Assembly (NCBI GenBank): GCA_002438565.1
Contig: DJPN01000030.1
Span: 7,330 to 35,156 of the forward strand
Direction of reading: 5' to 3'
Source of the DNA: Alphaproteobacteria bacterium UBA6411
GTDB taxonomy: Bacteria > Pseudomonadota > Alphaproteobacteria > CAAGCB01 > CAG-977
Length of the DNA: 27,827 bases
Shown: one piece after another, positions 16,257 through 23,643 of the stretch
Layout of the letters: each line of letters opens with the position of its first letter
How positions within the stretch are numbered: the stretch's first letter is position 1
Made by a program: the position numbers and the translations under genes
The notes under the pieces: generated by a model
Database searches by the model: none
Seen by the model: the letters and a program-made list of their open reading frames with translations, nothing else
Told to the model about the DNA's origin: nothing

Positions 16257-18334
16257 CCGAAACGCCCGTATCCGCTTTGACGGATTTGGAAGCCGCCGCC
16301 GAACTGACATTCCTTGCCAAGCGGATGGCGGAACTGGACAAAGCCTATTACCAAGCGGACGACCCGCTGGTGTCGGATGCCGAATACGACGCTTTAAAAC
16401 GCCGCAACGAAGCGATAGAAGCACGCTTTCCGCACCTTGTCCGCGCGGATTCGCCCTCCAAGAAAGTCGGCGCGAAAGCATCCGAAGACTTTGCAAAAGT
16501 TACGCACTCCGTGCCGATGCTGTCCTTGGGCAACATTTTTTCGACAGACGAAATTTTTGAATTTGACAGCCGCATCCGCCGCTTTTTGGGACTGGACGAC
16601 AATGCCGAACTGGCGTTTATGGCTGAACCGAAACTGGACGGACTGTCGTTTTCCGCCCTGTACGTCAACGGCGAATTCGTGCGCGGCGCGACGCGCGGCG
16701 ACGGCGCAGTCGGCGAAGACATTACGGAAAATTTGAAACAAATCAAAGATTTGCCGTTAAAACTCGTCGGGGATGACATTCCCGAACGCATTGACATCCG
16801 CGGCGAGGTCATCATGAACAAAGCGGATTTTTTCGCGCTGAACGACGAACAGATTGCGGCGGGGAAAAAGCCGTTCGCCAACCCGCGCAATGCGGCGGCG
16901 GGGTCTTTGCGTCAATTGGACGCCCGAATCACGGGACGCAGACGGTTGTCTTTATTCGGCTACACGTTCGGTGAAACAACAGCAGAACCGTGGAATTCGC
17001 AGGACGGCTTTTTGAAGAAAATCCGTTCGTGGGGCTTTCCCGTCAATCCCGAAGTCCGCCTGTGCCAAACGGCGCATGACTTGGTGAAATTTTTTGAAGA
17101 TTTGGGGGAAAAGCGCCCGTTTCTGCCCTATGACATCGACGGCGCGGTTTATAAAGTCAACCGCCGCGACTGGCAGGAACGCTTGGGCTTTGTCGCGCGC
17201 GCGCCGCGCTGGGCGATTGCGCACAAATTCCCCGCGGAACAGGCGCAAACCAAGCTGGAAAACATCAGAATCCAAGTCGGACGCACGGGCGCGCTGACCC
17301 CCGTCGCGGACCTGACCCCCGTCAACGTCGGCGGCGTCATGGTGTCGCACGCGACTTTGCACAACGAGGACGAACTGAAACGCAAAGACATCCGCATCGG
17401 CGACACGGTCGTCATCCAGCGCGCGGGCGATGTCATTCCGCAGGTCGTGCGCGTTGTCTTGGAAAAGCGTCCCGCCGATTCAACGCCGTTCGTGTTTCCG
17501 ACGACCTGCCCCGTTTGCGGCGCGCATGTCGTCCGCGATCCCGACGAAGCGGTACAGCGGTGTTCGGGCGGCTTGGTCTGTCCCGCGCAGGCGGTCGAAA
17601 GCTTGAAGCACTTTGTTTCGCGCGACGCTTTGAACATTGAGGGACTGGGTGCGAAAAACATGGCGTTTTTCTTTGAACGCGGCTGGATAAAGACGCCGTC
17701 CGACGTATTCACTTTGGAATCCAGAGTCGGCGCGGATATCCGCAAGCTGGACGGTTGGGGCGACAAATCCGCCGACAATCTGTTTGCGGCGATTCGCAAA
17801 GTCGCCGCCGCGACGCCGATGGAAAAATTCCTGTTTGCCCTTGGTATCCGCGAAGTCGGACAAGCCACCGCGCGATTGCTGGCGGCGCATTACCTGACCA
17901 TGCCCGCTTTCTTGGAACAGATGACCGCGGCGCAGAATCGCGAATCGGACGCGTACAAGGAACTGCTGTCCATTGAAAGCATCGGCGACGTTATCGCCTG
18001 CGAAATTCTGGACTTTACGGCCGAGGAGCACAACCGCGCGGAAATCGACAAATTGCTGAATCTGATGACGGTTGAAGCTTTCGTTCCCGTTGAAAACGAT
18101 TCGCCTTTGGCGGGAAAAACGGTGGTGTTCACGGGATCGCTGGAAACAATGACCCGCAACGAAGCCAAAGCCAAAGCCCAAAGCGCGGGCGCAAAAGTCG
18201 CGGGTTCAGTTTCCAAAAAGACAGACTACGTCGTTTTGGGCGCGGATGCGGGATCAAAAGCGCAGAAAGCCGCCGAATTGGGCATTTCTGTTTTGTCGGA
18301 ATCGGAATTTACGGAATTATGTAACAATCGGTAA
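16253..18334 (+). CDS. ligA: NAD-dependent DNA ligase LigA
   Basis: 693 residues. LigA seals nicks during replication and repair using NAD as adenylate donor. Domains in order: the Ia domain with YYQADDPLVSDAEYD (residues 32-46), the adenylation domain with the KLDG active-site motif (K127 takes the AMP), an OB fold, the four-cysteine zinc finger (C419, C422, C437, C443), helix-hairpin-helix repeats (about 460-590, including LNIEGLGAKNM) and a C-terminal BRCT domain (about 615-693, starting LAGKTVVFTGSLETM). All expected parts are present and intact. The start overlaps the recN stop by 4 bases. It is the last gene of the putative six-gene operon beginning at 9795. No clear hairpin terminator was found in the 79 bases after it. 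Confidence 0.97.
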   Translation: MTETPVSALTDLEAAAELTFLAKRMAELDKAYYQADDPLVSDAEYDALKRRNEAIEARFPHLVRADSPSKKVGAKASEDFAKVTHSVPMLSLGNIFSTDEIFEFDSRIRRFLGLDDNAELAFMAEPKLDGLSFSALYVNGEFVRGATRGDGAVGEDITENLKQIKDLPLKLVGDDIPERIDIRGEVIMNKADFFALNDEQIAAGKKPFANPRNAAAGSLRQLDARITGRRRLSLFGYTFGETTAEPWNSQDGFLKKIRSWGFPVNPEVRLCQTAHDLVKFFEDLGEKRPFLPYDIDGAVYKVNRRDWQERLGFVARAPRWAIAHKFPAEQAQTKLENIRIQVGRTGALTPVADLTPVNVGGVMVSHATLHNEDELKRKDIRIGDTVVIQRAGDVIPQVVRVVLEKRPADSTPFVFPTTCPVCGAHVVRDPDEAVQRCSGGLVCPAQAVESLKHFVSRDALNIEGLGAKNMAFFFERGWIKTPSDVFTLESRVGADIRKLDGWGDKSADNLFAAIRKVAAATPMEKFLFALGIREVGQATARLLAAHYLTMPAFLEQMTAAQNRESDAYKELLSIESIGDVIACEILDFTAEEHNRAEIDKLLNLMTVEAFVPVENDSPLAGKTVVFTGSLETMTRNEAKAKAQSAGAKVAGSVSKKTDYVVLGADAGSKAQKAAELGISVLSESEFTELCNNR

Positions 18335-18413
18335 TCTTTTTTTAATCGATTTTCTGACATTTTTTGTCTATCCTAAAGACCGTAAAAAAACACTTTGGGA
18401 AAGGACGCGAAAA

Positions 18414-18713
18414 ATGAAAAAAGCCGTTTTGTTTCTTGCCGCCTGTTTGGTTTCCTTTCCGGCGTTTGCGCAGGAAATTCCCGAAGTGCCAGAACCCGAC
18501 GAATCAAAATTCCAAGTCATTCGCGATTTGTCCGACAAAACAAAATCCATCGGCGGCGAAGCCCCTTTTTACGCGACCGACAAAGTCGCCGTGCGGGCAA
18601 GCGCGAAATATACTCTGCCGCAGGATCAAGGGTCGGTTCAAAACAGCACCGAACAGCATACCGACGACAAACGCAGCTACGGCATCGGAGTCAGCGTAAC
18701 GTTCGCCCTTTAA
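18414..18713 (+). CDS. Small secreted protein of unknown function
   Basis: 99 residues; family not recognised. The start at 18414 has GGGAAAGGA about 8 bases upstream and gives a clean Sec signal peptide (MKKAVLFLAACLVSFPAFAQ, cleavage after AFA, about residue 19). In-frame upstream starts would fall within ligA and lose the signal. The mature part of about 80 residues is hydrophilic and has no cysteine. It ends in an alternating hydrophobic strand (YGIGVSVTFAL), which looks like a single amphipathic beta strand of the sort that closes outer-membrane proteins. Location is therefore periplasm or outer membrane, by inference. The stop codon is one base from the stop of the converging MATE gene, and no terminator separates them. 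Confidence 0.75.
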   Translation: MKKAVLFLAACLVSFPAFAQEIPEVPEPDESKFQVIRDLSDKTKSIGGEAPFYATDKVAVRASAKYTLPQDQGSVQNSTEQHTDDKRSYGIGVSVTFAL

Positions 18714-18714
18714 A

Positions 18715-20046
18715 TCACGCGAATTTGTAAACGTTTTTGTATCGGATGAAACAGTAAACCGACACGGCGCAGGACAGCGTTTCCGCCAGCGGCACAGACA
18801 GCCATACGCCCGTCATTTGCCACAACAGCGGTAAAATCAGCAAAAAGCCCGCAACGAAAACCAGCGTCCTGCAAAACGACAGAACCGCCGACACTTTGCC
18901 GTTGGAAAGCGCAGTGAACAAAGCCGACGCAAACACGTTCAGCCCCATAAACAAAAACGTGAACGAAAACAGATGCAGTCCCCGATAGGCCATTTCAAAG
19001 ACGTGAGTCCCCCTGTTCACGAACAATCCGACCAGTCCCGCCGCCGCCAAATTGCAAAACGCGAACACGCCGCAGGATACCAGTCCGATAAGCTTCAAGC
19101 TGATTGAAAAAGTCTGCTTCAGCCGCGCCGTTTCGCGTTTGCCGTAATTGTAGCTGATCAGCGGCGAAATTCCCATAGAATAACCGAAACACACCGACAT
19201 CAGCGACGTTTGCATATAAAGGACGACCGTAATCGCCGCAACGCCGTCCGCCCCCGCCAGCCGCATCACGATATTGTTCAGCAAAACGGTTACAATGCAA
19301 ATCGACACGTTCGACACCATTTCGGACGCGCCGTTAAAGCATGTTTTGGACAGAACAAACCAACTCCATTTCGGTTTTTCCAAATACAGACTGCCGCGCC
19401 TGTTCAGAGTAAAATACAGCACGCCGATTAACCCCGAAACGGAATAGCCGATGCCCGTCGCCAGCGCCGCGCCGAACAGCCCCATATCGCAAAGCGCGAT
19501 AAACACATAATCCAGAACAACGTTAATCAGTCCCGCCGACGCGCTGACCGCCATGCCCAGTCCCGCTTTGCCGCGCGCAATGTAAAACATAAAGAAAACG
19601 CAGGAAAAAATGGTAATCGGCATAAACAGCAGCGACGTATGCGCATACTCGTAACACATATTGAACAGCGCGTCGTTGCTGCCCAGAAAATACAGCAAAG
19701 GCTTTAAAAACTTCAGTCCCAAAGCCGCCATCACGCCGCCGCCGACAAAAGCGGACAGCGCAATCAGGGAAAAATTCCGCCGCGCTTCGCGTTCCCTTTT
19801 CTGCCCCAGCCGTCTGGCGACCAAAGCGCTGCCGCCCGACGAAAACATCATCCCCAGCGCAATCGACATCAGAATAATCGGAAAAGTGATGTTGACGGCG
19901 GACAAAGCGTCCGTCCCGATAAGCCTGACGACAAACAACCCGTCGACAATGCCGAACACCTCCATCAAAAGCATTGAAAAAATGGTCGGGGCGGCGAACT
20001 TCAACAGCGAAGCCGCCGATATTTTCCTGTCCAAAGCGTTTGTCAT
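18715..20046 (-). CDS. MATE-family multidrug/toxin efflux transporter
   Basis: 443 residues with twelve hydrophobic segments in two six-helix halves, the MATE fold. These transporters export drugs or metabolites in exchange for Na+ or H+. Conserved features are the N-terminal PTIFSMLLMEVFGIVDGLFV segment, GTDALSAVNITFPI in helix 2, a Gly-rich MMFSSGGSALVARRLGQ loop, and in the second half SVCFGYSMGISPLISYNYG, a strongly MATE-like block. The start at 20046 is chosen because GGTGAG lies just upstream and the predicted -35 box sits at 20095-20100, on top of the alternative start at 20100. The resemblance is closest to the MepA/NorM-like type of Firmicutes and gut bacteria, but the substrate cannot be read from sequence. 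Confidence 0.92.
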   Translation of the reverse strand: MTNALDRKISAASLLKFAAPTIFSMLLMEVFGIVDGLFVVRLIGTDALSAVNITFPIILMSIALGMMFSSGGSALVARRLGQKREREARRNFSLIALSAFVGGGVMAALGLKFLKPLLYFLGSNDALFNMCYEYAHTSLLFMPITIFSCVFFMFYIARGKAGLGMAVSASAGLINVVLDYVFIALCDMGLFGAALATGIGYSVSGLIGVLYFTLNRRGSLYLEKPKWSWFVLSKTCFNGASEMVSNVSICIVTVLLNNIVMRLAGADGVAAITVVLYMQTSLMSVCFGYSMGISPLISYNYGKRETARLKQTFSISLKLIGLVSCGVFAFCNLAAAGLVGLFVNRGTHVFEMAYRGLHLFSFTFLFMGLNVFASALFTALSNGKVSAVLSFCRTLVFVAGFLLILPLLWQMTGVWLSVPLAETLSCAVSVYCFIRYKNVYKFA

Positions 20047-20071
20047 CTTCTCACCAAAAACTGTTTTTTGC

Positions 20072-20100
20072 ATTGTCCCTGTTTGAAAATTTAAAGTCAA
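20072..20100 (-). promoter_or_regulatory. Predicted sigma70-type promoter of the MATE gene
   Basis: On the minus strand TTGACT and GACAAT are 17 bases apart, placing transcription start about 19 bases before the ATG at 20046. The element excludes the longer reading frame starting at 20100. Confidence 0.5.
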
Positions 20101-20177
20101 GCCTTTAAAAATAAAGATAGAATTTGCCCTGTCGTCCTGCTAAATTGAAACAGTCTTTTCAAAATCGGAGGGATTTT

Positions 20178-21683
20178 ATGTTACGGTTGCGCCGCGTGCC
20201 GATAGATACGGGTTCGGAAAACATCGCCTTTATTCACAGGCGCTGCCCCGAATTTCAAATCGACGAATTGAACGCCATGGCGCACCGCGTCGAAATTCAC
20301 GGCGGACTGCAGCCTTTGTTCGCGACCGCGTACGCCTGCGACGACGAAAACATCGTCGCCCCCGACGAAATCGGATTAAGCCTGCAGGCTTACCACTTAA
20401 TCAACCTGCCCGAAGGGGCGGAGCTGGCCGTTTCGCCCGCGCCCCCGCCCGCCAGCATCGAATCCATCCGCCGCAAAATCAACGGCGGAATTCTCAGCGC
20501 GAAAGAATACCGCGCCATTATCGCGGACATGGCGGCTTACCGCTATTCGCCGACGGAATTGGCGGCTTTTCTGGTGTCGAACGCCAGCTTTATGTCCCCG
20601 CAGGAAGTTTTGTCCATGACCGAAGCTTTGGTCGAACACAGAAAACCCGTCGACTGGGGCATCAATCTGGTTGTCGACGAACATTGCATCGGCGGCTTGC
20701 CCGCGAACCGTACTTCAATGATTGTCGTACCGATTGCGATTGCCTACGGACTGTGCATGCCAGACACAATGACCCGCAGCGTTACGTCATGTTCCGGCGC
20801 GGCGGACGCGATGGAAGTCCTTGCCAATGTTGAACTGAGCGAGGAACAAACCGCGCAAACCGTCGGCGACATCGGCGGGTGTATGGTTTTGGACGGCGGC
20901 AGGCTGGCCATGTCGGCGACCGAAGACATGCTGCTGGGGTTGGAAAAATCGCTGGGCATCAGCACGCCGCAGCAAATCGTCGCGTCGATTCTGGCGGGCA
21001 AAATCGCCATGGGCATCACGCATCTGCTGATTGACATCCCCGTCGGCAAAACAGCGAAAATCCGAACGATGAGCGAAGCGCAAAGCCTGCGCAAGCTGTT
21101 CGAGTACGTCGGCGATATGCTGTCGATGAAAATCGACGTGATTGTAACGGACGGCTCCGAACCCGTCGGCAACGGCATCGGCCCCGTATTGGAAGCGCGC
21201 GACGTCATGAAAGTCCTGCGCTGCCGCGAAGACGCGCCGCAGGATTTGCGCGAAAAGGCGCTGTTCGTCGCGGGACGCATTTTGGAATTCGACCCGCACC
21301 TGCGCGGCGGACAGGGCTACTATCAAGCGCGCGACATTCTGGATTCCGGCAAAGCGCTGGAAGTGATGAGCCAGCTCGTCCACCGTCAGGGCAAAGTATC
21401 TCCGCCGCCCTTGGGACAGCTGACGCGCGACATCCCCGCCCCCGTTTCGGGAGTGGTGGAGGAAATCGACGGCGGACAGCTGAACCGTATCGCCATGACG
21501 GCGGGCGCGCCGCAGGAAAAAGGCGCGGGCATCGATTTGTTCAAAAAAGTCGGCGACACCGTCGAACAGGGCGAAGTGCTGTACCGCATTTATTCGGCAA
21601 AAGCGACCTCTTTCGCGTTTGCCAACGGCTTGGCCGAAGGAAATTCCGGCTACAAAATATCCGCAAAAGGAAACAATTATTAG
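20178..21683 (+). CDS. Thymidine phosphorylase, type 2 (AMP phosphorylase-like)
   Basis: 501 residues, longer than the roughly 440 of E. coli DeoA and matching the type 2/AMP phosphorylase subfamily with its extra N-terminal domain. It should phosphorolyse thymidine, or possibly a nucleoside monophosphate, to the base and the sugar phosphate. Residues 1-85 form the N-terminal extension. The helical domain contains ESIRRKINGGILSAKEY. The phosphate-binding block is VVDEHCIGGLPANRTSMIVV (about 165-185), and the later SCSGAADAMEVLANVEL stretch is conserved in the subfamily. The C-terminal domain ends with a pyruvate-carboxylase-like hammerhead (APVSGVVEEIDGG). The strong GGAGGGATTTT ribosome site fixes the start at 20178. 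It stands alone, divergent from the MATE gene. Thymidine versus AMP specificity is undecided. Confidence 0.85.
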   Translation: MLRLRRVPIDTGSENIAFIHRRCPEFQIDELNAMAHRVEIHGGLQPLFATAYACDDENIVAPDEIGLSLQAYHLINLPEGAELAVSPAPPPASIESIRRKINGGILSAKEYRAIIADMAAYRYSPTELAAFLVSNASFMSPQEVLSMTEALVEHRKPVDWGINLVVDEHCIGGLPANRTSMIVVPIAIAYGLCMPDTMTRSVTSCSGAADAMEVLANVELSEEQTAQTVGDIGGCMVLDGGRLAMSATEDMLLGLEKSLGISTPQQIVASILAGKIAMGITHLLIDIPVGKTAKIRTMSEAQSLRKLFEYVGDMLSMKIDVIVTDGSEPVGNGIGPVLEARDVMKVLRCREDAPQDLREKALFVAGRILEFDPHLRGGQGYYQARDILDSGKALEVMSQLVHRQGKVSPPPLGQLTRDIPAPVSGVVEEIDGGQLNRIAMTAGAPQEKGAGIDLFKKVGDTVEQGEVLYRIYSAKATSFAFANGLAEGNSGYKISAKGNNY

Positions 21684-21701
21684 ACATTTTTCTGAATTTC
21701 C

Positions 21702-21730
21702 TTAATTTTTCAAAAATTTTCTGTTATACT
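21702..21730 (+). promoter_or_regulatory. Candidate promoter of the Cys-rich secreted protein gene
   Basis: TTAATT and TATACT are 17 bases apart. The -10 box is good (5 of 6 matches to TATAAT) and the -35 box is weak. Transcription would start near 21737, inside the small inverted repeat ATTGAC-AA-GTCAAT (21735-21748). Confidence 0.4.
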
Positions 21731-21762
21731 TTGTATTGACAAGTCAATCAAAGGAGAATCCT

Positions 21763-23516
21763 ATGAAGAAACTTTTATTTCTATCGGCAATAGCGTTTGC
21801 TTTAAATGCAACAGTTGCCGAAGCCACCCCCCCCCCCAACTTTTAGATGACTCCGCGGCGTTCACAATCGCGCGCGCCGTTAAACTGGGGGACAGCGACG
21901 GTGATTACGGCACAGCGCCAACCGTCAGCGCCACCAAAAAAACCAATCTGAAAAAAAACGACTGCAAGACGGATTCCGATTGTCCGTCGTCGCAGAAATG
22001 CACCGCCGGCAAGTGTGAGGATGTCTGCACAAGCAGCACCTGTTCGGGTGAAACGCCCGACTGTTCGGCCAGCAATCACAAATCCGTCTGCAAATGCACG
22101 GAAAATTCGTGCGGATCGGGCAAAAAATGTGCTGACGGCCAGTGCGTCCCCTGCTCCGTCGGCGACAAATGCGGCTGTTCGGGCGCGCAAGTCATTGTGT
22201 CGGGCGGCAAATGCGGCTGTTCTGCGTCGACGACATGCCCCGCGGGTCAATACAAAACCGATGATTGCTCCTGCCGCAACTGTTTAAAAGACGACACCTA
22301 TAACAGATGCGGCTGTGCCGCGCCTTTGGTTCCCAACGGATCGGGAAGCTGTTATTGCAAGGAAACAACCTGCGCGGCGGGCAATTCGTTCAGCACGTCG
22401 AAATGCGGATGCGTTCCCTGCACGGACAACGCGTCGTGTCAGTATCCGTGTGAAAATGGTACTCCTAACGGATCGGGCGGTTGCGATACTTCCGAACCGT
22501 TGCAATCGTGTTCGCAAATGGGATATTCGACATATTGCGAAGCCGGATACAGCAGTTCTTCGGCAGGGGTCAGCGGATCGGAAGGAGCATGTGTAATATG
22601 CACGCCGATTTCAGGATACTGCACGTCCGACAGCGATTGCAGCAATTCTCAGTATTGTTTCAATAACATATGCACAACTGTGCCATGCGACACGTCCAAC
22701 GGTTATACAATCAGCAACCATGCTTGCGTGGCCACGGCATGCCCGTCGGGATACAGCACGTCCGCAACATCGTGTTCGGGCGGATACACGCTTGACATTG
22801 ACGGGAAGTCCGGCGGAAAATCCTGCGGCAAATGTGTAAAGACAGGCTGTACATCTGACAGCGACTGCGGCAATTCGCAGTATTGTTCCAATTACACCTG
22901 TACCAAGGTGTCTTGCGGTGCTTGCCAGACGGCCAACAACCACACTTGCGTCGCCGTGTCGGGCTGCTGCACTTCCGACAGTCAGTGTTCAAGCAACCAG
23001 AAATGCTCCGGCAACAAATGTGTCGCCGTGTCCTGCGGTGCCTGCTATGAAGCATCAAACCACGCCTGTGTCAAAAAAACAGGTTGCTGTACATCCGACA
23101 GCGATTGTTCCGGAGGGCAGAAGTGCAACACGTCTTCAAATGCATGCTACACTCCTGCGACGAAAACGTGTTCGGATTATGGTTACAAAACCTATACCTC
23201 TGCAGGAAACCCGTGTCCCAGCGGACAACGTCCGAAAGACGTTTACCCCGTAACTGGCCTGCGTTGTGCGGAATGTGTATCGACTGGAAATTCCTGCACC
23301 AAAGGAAGCCCGTCATCCTCCGGCAGAAAGTTTCAGGGAACCAGATTCTGTTACTTCACCAGTTCCGCGGCAAGAAACGCTTGGTTAAACAGCGGATGCG
23401 CCAGCCACTTGATATGTTCAACCGTTACGAATTATACGGGTAACGTATCAGGATGTCAGAACTGGGTGGAGATTACTGCAGAAGGCTATTTAGGAGGCAC
23501 AGGTAAAACCTGTTAA
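21763..23516 (+). CDS. Secreted Cys-rich repeat protein, out of frame at a poly-C tract (putative phase-variable gene)
   Basis: The gene starts with AAGGAG six bases before the ATG and a signal peptide (MKKLLFLSAIAFALNATVAEA). A run of 11 C (21827-21837) follows, after which the frame hits TAG at 21844. With 12 C (or 9) the frame joins a stop-free reading frame to 23516, giving 584 residues. The mature part has about 76 cysteines in motifs like CTSDSDCSNSQYC, including exact 40-residue tandem units. A C-terminal domain (about residues 470-584) has fewer cysteines. The Cys pattern recalls small disulfide modules (Dickkopf/EB-like) of animal secreted proteins; I infer an extracellular, disulfide-stabilised surface or secreted protein. 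As assembled it would make only a 27-residue peptide. Slipped-strand phase variation is the favoured reading, and an assembly error in the homopolymer is the alternative. Confidence 0.78.
21827..21837 (+). repeat. Homopolymeric tract of 11 C inside the coding region
   Basis: Eleven consecutive C lie immediately after the signal peptide codons, and no comparable G/C homopolymer was noticed elsewhere in the window. 11 C gives stop TAG at 21844, 10 C gives stop TGA at 21848, and 12 or 9 C keeps the long frame open. Confidence 0.95.
22848..23147 (+). repeat. 120-bp (40-residue) tandem repeats in the Cys-rich gene
   Basis: Two full units start at 22848 and 22968 and a third partial unit at 23088, exactly 120 bases apart. 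Each encodes Cys at identical spacing (positions 1, 7, 13, 18, 23, 26, 34 and 40). A diverged related motif occurs at 22620, and another near 21960 (CKTDSDC). The nucleotide copies differ at many third positions, so the array is not freshly duplicated. Confidence 0.9.
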
Positions 23517-23529
23517 CTTTTCCGGATAC

Positions 23530-23555
23530 GCAGGCGGGAAACAATTCCCGCCTGC
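23530..23555 (+). terminator. Hairpin after the Cys-rich gene (terminator-like, no T run)
   Basis: A perfect 11-bp stem, GCAGGCGGGAA paired with TTCCCGCCTGC, with an ACAA loop, begins 13 bases after the stop. No T run follows on either strand, so it may act as an RNA-stabilising 3' hairpin rather than an intrinsic terminator. Confidence 0.5.
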
Positions 23556-23588
23556 CATTCGGCAAAACCGTTTCCCCTACAGGGAAAT

Positions 23589-23626
23589 AAAGGGGGCAAG
23601 TCTGTTGGTCCGGACCCGCCCCCTTT
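23589..23626 (-). terminator. Hairpin terminator of the DXS-type gene, possibly bidirectional
   Basis: AAAGGGGGC pairs with GCCCCCTTT, and the loop contains a second palindrome, GGTCCGGACC. On the minus strand the stem is followed by ATTT, 18 bases beyond the stop at 23644. The T run is short on both strands. Confidence 0.6.
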
Positions 23627-23643
23627 CGTTGTGTCAAAGCGGT

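Noticed and set aside
18335..18413. Possible promoter and terminator after ligA
   Set aside because: CTGACA and TATCCT are only 9 bases apart, and no hairpin with a T run was found.
22197..23516. Independent GTG-started gene for the Cys-rich protein
   Set aside because: No ribosome site precedes 22197, and the same frame stays open with matching Cys-rich content back to the poly-C tract and a signal peptide at 21763.
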